Origin: Omnitrophica WOR_2 bacterium RBG_13_41_10
GTDB taxonomy: Bacteria; Omnitrophota; Gorgyraeia; Gygaellales; Profunditerraquicolaceae
Reading direction: 5' to 3'
DNA: 12,441 bases
Assembly (NCBI GenBank): GCA_001805465.1
Contig: MHGH01000011.1
Span: 7,463-19,903, forward strand
The notes under the pieces were generated by a model. That model worked only from the letters and a program-made list of their open reading frames with translations. It did not search any database and had not been told where the DNA came from. Positions 10,101 to 12,441 of this stretch are shown piece by piece (position 1 is the stretch's first letter; the number at the start of each line of letters is the position of its first letter). The position numbers and the translations under genes were made by a program.

Positions 10101-12441
10101 GCATCTACGTCAATTCATAAAGTGGCGTCCAAATCAGATGCGCTATTACAGAAGAATGGAACTGGACGCACAACTCGCTGCGTGGCGATTTCGGGATATC
10201 CCTGGGATGCTCTTTGAGTTTGTGGGATTTGTGTTTCAGCATGCGCTTTGGCTAATTGCCTGCTTGATGCCTAGGGGGTTAATAATTCTACAGTGGAAAC
10301 GGCACGATTCCGCTGGTGTTGATAGTGACTTTGTTCACATTGGAGTAGGGCGACGGGTTAGGACAAGGACATCTCTTCGGTTAATGCAACTAACTAACCC
10401 AGATGCATTAACTTCAGATGGTCAGTTGAAAGAAGGATACAGAATGGAAGTTAACAGAATCGATATCAACGAGCTCAATGGTTTGGATACGCGTATCAGT
10501 CTCAAAGACGATATCGAATTATTCGAACCCGGCGCAGAAAGAGACCCGCGTTGGTGCAAAGAGATTAATCCGGCAGAGCAGCAACGCGCACCGCTAAAAA
10601 AAAGAGTTTTAAGTTTTATTAAAGGTTTATTATTTCGAGGCGAACGCGGCAGCCTGAGGATGGGGGGAGATGCCAGAGATAAATTAAGAAAAATCTATAG
10701 AGAAAGAGGCCCTAAGACATTTCGTAGAAAAGGAGACAGCAAGAAAGATAAGAGAATTATGGAGATTATTAGCCGTCTGGGCATTAAAAGAGGACAAGAG
10801 GTAATTGAAATTGGTGCAACATCTTTTAATGCTAACGGATACCTAACAGCTATGGCTTTAGTCTTGGGTGCACATTGTCGATGGATTAATCCTCGCATAT
10901 CTCATAGCCTTGCTAGAAGACCTTGGTCGAAATTTGTCCGTATTAGACACATTTCCCGCAAACAACTTTCTTTTGAGAGAGTTAAATTTGAAGAAGATAA
11001 AGTAGCTCCTAAGAGTGTTGATGCTATCTTTGCTTTCTGGGTGCTTGACATTCTTTTAGAGGATGCCGTCGAACCTTTTATTATAAAGATCTTCAATAGT
11101 TTAAAACCAGGCGGTCTATTATTGGTTAATACTGGAGGTATGGAAGGTATTTTTGGGCTGCCATCGGTAGAAGACAGAATTAATTCCGTGGCTCAAAAAA
11201 CAGGATATATTCTTGAAGTTATAGATAAATCTATAAATTTTGGTGTGCTGATTCAGAATAATGTTACCGCTTTTCGATTAGTTGAACGAAGAGAGCCTGG
11301 TCAAGGAGAGATTCGTTGGAAATCAGATGCAGTTGGTGCTTTTTCATATTCTAATAGCGGATTAAATAAACTGATGATGCAATTGACTGAAAGAATTTTC
11401 AAAGGCGGCGAACGTGCCAGCCTGGGGCGGAGAAAAGAAAGAAGATCTGAGAAGCAGGCGGGGGTGGGGGATGGCGAGGAGCCGGGCGCAACAGAAAATC
11501 GCATCCCAATCTTAGAGCAAGCAGCTAAATTTGAATTTGATTTTCCTTTAGCAGTATTGGCAGATGAAGACATAAAGCCTAACATGTCCCTAAGCGAAAT
11601 CATAGGGCTTCTAAGAGATAGGATTATTTCTTGTAGGTATCTTAAGGCTGATGAGGTCAAGCGGGTTGCAAAAAGGATAAGCCTGCTTCAGGAGGAGGTT
11701 GTCCCGTTTATTCATAAATATTGGTCGGAGAATTATCCTGGAGAGAAAATTCTTTCTATTTCAGTATATGGAAGCTGGCCGTTTGGTGATGAAGGGAGCT
11801 TGGCAGAGGATCTTGATTTGAATGTAATAATAGAAGGAAATCAGCAGGATTACAGAAACATAAAACCTGAAGAAACCCCACCCGATTTTAAATCCTTATC
11901 CAGACCAATCAAAAGTATAAGCCTTATAGTGTTTGGCCTGGGTAATGTTACGCAAGGAATAGGAATTGGCGAAGTAATAGAGATTACCCAGAAGCATACA
12001 GATATTCTAGAGATGGCTATAGCAAGCTTCTATTGGCGAGATTTTCCTCTTTGGGGAAGAGATTTTAATCAACTTCAAAATAACGAGGCCACTATGCTTG
12101 CTGCCGTAGCAAGTTTATTGAAGAGCGCTTTAATGCGTCTTAAGAAAATCGGCTATGTTAAAGAGGAGCCGGAGGAAATGCGTCTCCGTAAAATCCTTGC
12201 TCGGACATTTAATGCTGCAGAAATTCTTCAAGGCCTGGTGCCTTCACTGGATATAGATATACCCAGGCTAAAAGCAATGTTTACTCAGTTAGAGAATGGT
12301 GAGATAGGAGAAAGAGAAGTCGCAGAACAACGGCAGAGAATATATGATAGATTCCAAGAAATCGCCGTAGTTGCCAAGCCGCTTATCTTCATCCAGGGTT
12401 ATGTGACTAATACCAGAACTAGAAAAAGAGTCAATGCTGTA
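1..12441 (+). CDS. Giant multidomain protein, internal fragment open at both ends (4,147 codons)
   Basis: Frame 1 runs without a stop codon from the first to the last base (12,441 = 3 x 4,147), so neither the start nor the end of the gene is present. No other frame on either strand stays open beyond about 130 codons, and recognisable domains occur in this frame from one end to the other, so the openness reflects real coding. Domains in order: GWD-type dikinase, HEAT repeats, unknown region, membrane hairpin with HEYAH, radical SAM, methyltransferase, four-helix membrane block, pseudokinase, two more membrane/HE modules, degenerate methyltransferase, nucleotidyltransferase. Ala/Glu/Gln/Pro-rich linkers separate several of them. 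Such proteins are known mainly from Omnitrophota and a few other host-associated or predatory lineages; the assignment here is inferred from architecture. An artificial concatenation is unlikely because no stop or start context remains at any junction, but only read-level data could exclude it. Confidence 0.95.
1177..1470 (+). other. Linker 1, acidic Pro/Gly/Glu/Ser-rich
   Basis: Residues 393-490 join the dikinase to the HEAT repeats. They are rich in Gly, Pro, Glu, Asp, Ser and Thr, with few hydrophobic clusters, and are probably disordered. They contain EEPGAAGQE (464-472), which is related to EETGAAQQ in the linker before methyltransferase 1 (2067-2074) and to EEPGAT before the nucleotidyltransferase domain (3826-3831). 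No enzyme motif is visible. Confidence 0.7.
1531..1566 (+). repeat. 18-bp in-frame tandem duplication (TLHNTH x 2)
   Basis: Bases 1531-1548 and 1549-1566 are adjacent copies of an 18-bp unit differing at one position (actcat versus acccat). The unit is six codons, so each copy encodes Thr-Leu-His-Asn-Thr-His (residues 511-516 and 517-522) and the frame is kept. It lies just before the first HEAT repeat. The single mismatch is silent (ACT/ACC, both Thr). This looks like a recent slippage or duplication event tolerated by the protein. Confidence 0.9.
1576..3012 (+). other. Domain: HEAT / PBS-lyase-type alpha-helical repeats
   Basis: Residues about 526-1004 form tandem paired helices with the typical HEAT pattern: a helix of the type D..VR..AA.AL followed by a second helix I..L...L. 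Examples are KAVRLAALHLA (545-555), VRSRAAWAISCIGDPKSIPLL (split across 616-635), AEVRRNAVLALS (709-720), EVRLAALVSM (741-750), HSVRAAAAIRL (802-812), YAVRRAAAEAL (900-910) and KIAEAAAKAI (988-997). Two longer units share a special form: GWEPVEAHDKA...QWDEVVKVG (816-842) and DWEPRTAHEKA...QWDKLVKLG (914-940), 98 residues apart; this form is also seen in other prokaryotic HEAT proteins. HEAT arrays are scaffolds for protein-protein contacts and have no catalytic residues. The domain may act here as a docking or spacing arm between the dikinase and the membrane-associated part. Confidence 0.88.
3013..4035 (+). other. Unrecognised soluble region between HEAT repeats and first membrane hairpin
   Basis: Residues 1005-1345 match no family I can name. 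The first part (about 1060-1160) alternates hydrophobic and polar residues and looks like a mixed alpha/beta fold, with VHGVLVLRRQGKLGTAYIHQ (1075-1094) and KYVALALIINSP (1106-1117). The second part (about 1161-1335) is strongly helical and charged, with EERMKLWKDD (1182-1191), EQEERERLWLEARAYQRLAF (1201-1220) and AGRWREFVWRMNLLLQEYG (1242-1260); the pattern suggests helical bundles or short coiled coils. It is rich in Trp. It ends in a short polar stretch (1334-1354, with PPSGEASSQEG) that acts as a linker to the membrane hairpin. No signal peptide, Cys cluster or nucleotide-binding motif is visible. Confidence 0.6.
4060..4500 (+). other. Module A: membrane hairpin followed by HExxH metallopeptidase-like motif (HEYAH)
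   Basis: Two hydrophobic helices (about 1362-1378, with ITAAAAFGALVI, and 1381-1403, with WAAVCGVVVAW) form a tight hairpin. After a short strand-like segment (1405-1417) comes a helix with HEYAH (1427-1431) in the context AYAHEYAHQLV, which fits the zinc-binding, catalytic HExxH helix of gluzincin-type peptidases. A possible third ligand, Glu1471, lies in VIAETIAHG (1468-1476), 40 residues downstream, in a helix of the right type. Both His and the Glu are intact, so activity is possible, but the module is small (about 100 residues after the hairpin) and the family is not identified. It is the first of three membrane-plus-HE modules in this protein. A chance HExxH is less likely given the helical context and the repeated arrangement. 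Confidence 0.6.
4600..5580 (+). other. Domain: radical SAM enzyme, with possible C-terminal cysteine pair
   Basis: Residues about 1534-1860. The sequence YCSGMCWFCC gives the canonical CxxxCxxC motif at Cys1554, Cys1558 and Cys1561, which in radical SAM enzymes binds a [4Fe-4S] cluster that cleaves S-adenosylmethionine; Cys1562 is an additional neighbour. Further signs are EIRLNGEDTL (1597-1606), in the place of the GGEP motif that contacts SAM, with the strand-end Asn-Gly-Glu kept, and VMVTNGFYL (1627-1635), the usual TNG strand. A later pair of cysteines (Cys1831 and Cys1847, in YVCGHKPFFD and GELVTC) resembles the start of a SPASM/twitch auxiliary-cluster region, though with fewer cysteines than a full SPASM domain. 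An internal repeat, FNAMAEILHN (1687-1696) and RNAMVEAIYN (1709-1718), occurs in an inserted helical segment. Arg codons are mostly AGA/AGG (11 of 17 in residues 1501-1720). The substrate is unknown. Confidence 0.82.
5581..6090 (+). other. Unrecognised helical region after the radical SAM domain
   Basis: Residues 1861-2030. The segment starts with PQNFTEVLLQPF (1860-1871) and continues as alternating amphipathic helices, including KIELLYLLEDMLYMVEG (1929-1945), a strand-like pair around IYRLVSIPRELVVYLY (1949-1964), and a charged helix AVEDFEALLKTVIHKLKR (2003-2020). The helix, beta-hairpin-like IYRLVSI and helix order around 1913-1965 could be a winged-helix fold, but no family signature is convincing. 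It may be the C-terminal extension of the radical SAM enzyme. Confidence 0.45.
6091..6285 (+). other. Linker 2, Ala/Glu/Gln/Pro-rich (contains EETGAAQQPAEA)
   Basis: Residues 2031-2095 are polar and low in hydrophobic residues, with EETGAAQQPAEA at 2067-2078. The core AQQPAEA recurs at 2793-2799 in linker 3, where the two loci share 21 identical bases. The local G+C is higher than in the AT-rich radical SAM region before it. It is probably a flexible tether to methyltransferase 1. Confidence 0.75.
6213..6233 (+). repeat. Linker repeat copy 1 (21 bp identical to 8376-8396)
   Basis: Bases 6213-6233, beginning ggcgcagcagcc and ending gccgaggc, are identical to 8376-8396. Both copies are in frame 1 and encode the AQQPAEA core of a linker. 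One precedes methyltransferase 1, the other precedes membrane module B. Identity at the DNA level, including third positions, points to copying rather than convergence. Confidence 0.9.
6286..6945 (+). other. Domain: class I SAM-dependent methyltransferase (Methyltransf_11/25-like)
   Basis: Residues 2096-2315 form a complete Rossmann-type methyltransferase. Motif I is LLDLGMGYGKF (2150-2160), the Gly-rich SAM-binding loop. The acidic residue after strand 2 is Asp2176 in YGGDFSKSML (2173-2182). The segment HLPFKGDYFDVIFAHAVYHHL (split across 2203-2223) covers the adenine-side loop and strand 4 with the common FDvi...vlhHl pattern. RALRPGGLFYLSV (2234-2246 region) is the helix and strand 5 motif. 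A final strand pair ends near FAIKVGQ. An N-terminal helical cap (2100-2140, AYERFANEFRRLRGEL) is typical of small-molecule or lipid methyltransferases. All key SAM-binding residues are present, so it is probably active. The substrate cannot be read; its position next to a membrane block would fit a lipid or quinone-like acceptor, which is speculation. Confidence 0.9.
7018..7440 (+). other. Four-helix membrane block
   Basis: Residues 2340-2480. Four hydrophobic stretches are visible: about 2347-2372 (LAPAIIEPVIVLTLVLGI and onward), 2382-2400 (PMVVLLFLAVVVWQLFHIY), 2423-2440 (KFAISILTFIGIIALAHL) and 2444-2461 (TGFLLAASLISVFILPHL). Between helices 2 and 3 is a polar loop with GPKETLGHN (2402-2410). 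The block ends in a strongly basic, charged helix KLAKKQREKQDRIIAEADKI (2469-2488), which by the positive-inside rule would be cytoplasmic. An even number of crossings returns the chain to the same side. No transporter or enzyme family is recognised; it may simply anchor the methyltransferase and the kinase-like domain. Confidence 0.75.
7441..8355 (+). other. Domain: protein kinase fold with lost catalytic residues (pseudokinase)
   Basis: Residues about 2510-2785 follow the eukaryotic-like (Hanks-type) kinase order. An N-lobe start IDKGYANYVYRARRLSDG (2526-2543) stands in place of the glycine loop. HPNLVWLYDAGW (2578-2589) matches the HPNIV..yd.g motif, YRVLEF (2599-2604) the hinge strand, and QIVAGLRYLHDQHV (2633-2646) helix E. 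The key residues are changed: the ATP-anchoring Lys of VAVK is Arg2549 (VVFRL), the catalytic HRD is HRQ (2648-2650, Asp to Gln), and DFG is DYW (2668-2670). Lys2654 and Asn2655 of the catalytic loop, and Asp2668, remain. With the base lost, phosphotransfer is unlikely, so it may bind ATP or a partner. The C-lobe beyond the DYW is short and unusual. Arg codons are mainly CGN (15 of 17 in residues 2581-2740), unlike the AGR-rich radical SAM module. Confidence 0.8.
8356..8418 (+). other. Linker 3, short Ala/Glu/Gln-rich (contains AQQPAEAEAE)
   Basis: Residues 2786-2806 with VAQQPAEAEAEKNK (2792-2805) separate the pseudokinase from the next membrane module. It is the second copy of the AQQPAEA linker seen at 2072-2078 and marks an abrupt change to AT-rich coding sequence downstream. 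Confidence 0.75.
8376..8396 (+). repeat. Linker repeat copy 2 (21 bp identical to 6213-6233)
   Basis: This is the second copy of the 21-bp identical block, in the same reading frame, encoding AQQPAEA (2793-2799). Identity breaks off sharply on both sides: upstream gcg becomes gtg, and downstream gcgaaa becomes gcagaa. Confidence 0.9.
8419..9495 (+). other. Module B: membrane helices with a degenerate HExxH site (HELNY)
   Basis: Residues 2807-3165. A first hairpin (about 2817-2834, FALVVIDMALLAIVLSF, and 2838-2857, ISAAAVTGAFIINGSFFVWI) is followed by a charged segment (2865-2935) and a second hairpin (about 2940-2960 and 2966-2993). Then a strand-like ANAIILNPYKNKAPLR (3005-3020) leads into LVHELNYWFL (3023-3032), in the same place as the HExxH helix of modules A and C. 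Here the second His is Tyr3029, so a standard zinc site is not formed. A later EIRGELWTAKAYD (3069-3081) could correspond to the third-ligand helix. The C-terminal part (3095-3165) is helical and unrecognised. It looks like an inactivated relative of the HExxH modules; independent origin cannot be excluded. Confidence 0.5.
9496..9570 (+). other. Short acidic linker before module C
   Basis: Residues 3166-3190 (TENSEITEQSAELEALESSA and onward) are Glu/Ser-rich with no hydrophobic core. They separate module B from module C and probably form a flexible or helical tether. Confidence 0.55.
9571..10560 (+). other. Module C: membrane hairpin plus HEAWH metallopeptidase-like motif
   Basis: Residues 3191-3520. 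A hairpin (about 3215-3241, LLLSVAAFLWYWPFSIPVLFF and onward, and 3248-3269, QLWPFIVLGWMMLTMGLATFIY) is followed by a charged helix (3280-3318) and strand-like segments ANVIIGIAG (3326-3334) and PFLLVNI (3349-3355). Then comes HLLRHEAWHLRQFI (3360-3373), containing HEAWH (3364-3368). Glu3387 in RRMELDAQLAAW (3385-3396) is 19 residues after the second His and is a good candidate for the third zinc ligand, as in gluzincins. Another hydrophobic hairpin follows (3403-3432). The rest (3433-3520) is polar and unrecognised. Of the three HE modules this one keeps the most complete zinc-peptidase signature. The strand, HExxH helix and Glu-helix order argues against chance. Confidence 0.62.
10561..10680 (+). 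other. Basic junction segment with GERxSL motif
   Basis: Residues 3521-3560 lead from module C to the second methyltransferase-like domain. The sequence KKRVLSFIKGLLFRGERGSL (3533-3552) is a basic, partly hydrophobic helix followed by a Gly/Arg turn. The FRGERGSL part resembles FKGGERASL at 3800-3808 before the nucleotidyltransferase domain, so it is a second type of recurring junction. Confidence 0.6.
10639..10656 (+). repeat. GERxSL junction repeat, copy 1
   Basis: The 18 bases ggcgaacgcggcagcctg match 11407-11424 at 16 of 18 positions. Both are in frame 1 and encode Gly-Glu-Arg-(Gly/Ala)-Ser-Leu. Copy 1 is residues 3547-3552. Confidence 0.8.
10681..11340 (+). other. Domain: degenerate class I methyltransferase-like fold
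   Basis: Residues 3561-3780. The layout is that of a class I methyltransferase: strand 1 and loop EVIEIGATSF (3600-3609), a following helix with ALVLGAHCRWI (3619-3629) for strand 2, the strand-4 segment VDAIFAFWVLDIL (3673-3685), and FNSLKPGGLLLVNTGG (3698-3713) for the motif around strand 5. The SAM-binding GxGxG loop is replaced by IGATSFNAN, and the acidic residue at the end of strand 2 is not evident (WINPR). SAM binding is therefore doubtful. The final strands (INFGVLIQNNVTAFRLVER, 3745-3763) fit the C-terminal hairpin. It may be an eroded second methyltransferase. Its N-terminus (3561-3585) is very basic. Confidence 0.65.
11398..11505 (+). other. Linker 4, GERxSL then basic and Gly/Glu-rich stretch with EEPGAT
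   Basis: Residues 3800-3835 begin with FKGGERASL, pass through an Arg/Lys-rich run (GRRKERRSEKQ, 3809-3819) and a Gly/Glu-rich run with GEEPGAT (3825-3831). This combines the GERxSL junction seen at 3547-3552 with the EE(P/T)GA(A/T) motif of linkers 1 and 2. Local G+C is clearly above that of the flanking modules (gcgggggtgggggatggc). Confidence 0.75.
11407..11424 (+). repeat. GERxSL junction repeat, copy 2
   Basis: The 18 bases ggcgaacgtgccagcctg match 10639-10656 at 16 of 18 positions. They encode residues 3803-3808 in the same frame. Confidence 0.8.
11506..12441 (+). other. Domain: nucleotidyltransferase-fold (Pol beta superfamily), continues past window
   Basis: Residues 3836-4147. ISVYGSWPFGDEGSLAEDLD (3920-3939) followed by Leu-Asn-Val fits the superfamily pattern hG[GS]x9-13Dh[DE]h: Gly3924-Ser3925, eleven residues, then Asp3937-Leu-Asp3939-Leu. 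Those Asp residues bind the catalytic metals. The third carboxylate, usually on a later strand, is not obvious: the candidate strand SISLIVFGLG (3972-3981) has none, while GEVIEIT (3990-3996) contains Glu. An N-terminal helical region (3864-3907) and a C-terminal helical bundle (4001-4130, with ATMLAAVASLLKSALMRLKK at 4030-4049) flank the core, as in many stand-alone nucleotidyltransferases with a C-terminal HEPN-like bundle; no HEPN RxxxxH motif is seen. NTP and acceptor are unknown. The chain is cut by the window end. Confidence 0.75.

Noticed and set aside
11691..11697. Shine-Dalgarno-like ggaggagg inside the last domain
   Set aside because: No start codon lies at a suitable distance in frame 1. 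The bases encode Gln-Glu-Glu in a charged helix.
1..12441. Several separate genes fused by missed stops or sequencing errors
   Set aside because: No remnant intergenic sequence, start context or frame change was found at any junction; linkers between modules are in frame and coding-like. Read data would still be the final test.

Overview
The whole 12,441-base window is coding and lies inside one gene. Frame 1 of the + strand reads from the first base to the last as 4,147 consecutive sense codons, with no stop, no start region and no intergenic gap. Both ends of the protein are outside the window, so this is an internal slice of a giant multidomain protein. No tRNA, rRNA, IS element, CRISPR array, promoter or terminator is visible. 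Residue numbers below are window residues (residue n = bases 3n-2 to 3n).

Organism: a bacterium with moderate G+C. Extremely long mosaic ORFs that mix membrane segments, HExxH peptidase-like modules, HEAT repeats, methyltransferases and kinase-like domains, joined by Ala/Glu/Gln/Pro-rich linkers, recall the giant genes reported from Omnitrophota (former OP3) and similar small-celled predatory or host-dependent lineages. This is an inference from architecture; there is no marker gene.

Layout, N to C: (1) residues 1-392, the C-terminal part of a glucan water dikinase / PPDK-type dikinase (ATP-binding domain); (2) 393-490, acidic linker; (3) about 526-1004, HEAT repeats, preceded by an 18-bp in-frame tandem duplication; (4) 1005-1345, unrecognised soluble region; (5) 1354-1500, membrane hairpin plus HEYAH metallopeptidase-like motif; (6) 1534-1860, radical SAM domain with CxxxCxxC; (7) 1861-2030, unrecognised; (8) 2031-2095, linker; (9) 2096-2315, class I SAM methyltransferase; (10) 2340-2480, four-helix membrane block; (11) 2481-2785, protein kinase fold with lost catalytic residues; (12) short linker; (13) 2807-3165, second membrane/HE module, degenerate (HELNY); (14) 3191-3530, third membrane module with HEAWH; (15) 3541-3765, degenerate methyltransferase-like domain; (16) linker; (17) 3836-4147, nucleotidyltransferase-fold domain, continuing past the window.

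The protein looks like a chain of domains that are normally separate: ATP-, SAM- and probably NTP-dependent domains alternate with membrane anchors. Hydrophobic segments appear in even-numbered groups, so all soluble domains could lie on one side of the membrane. Several domains keep their catalytic motifs (dikinase, radical SAM, methyltransferase 1, two HExxH modules, nucleotidyltransferase). Others are clearly eroded (kinase, second HE module, methyltransferase 2). Related linker sequences recur at domain junctions, and base and codon use shifts between modules, which suggests growth by fusing and copying modules. What the protein does as a whole cannot be read from the window.
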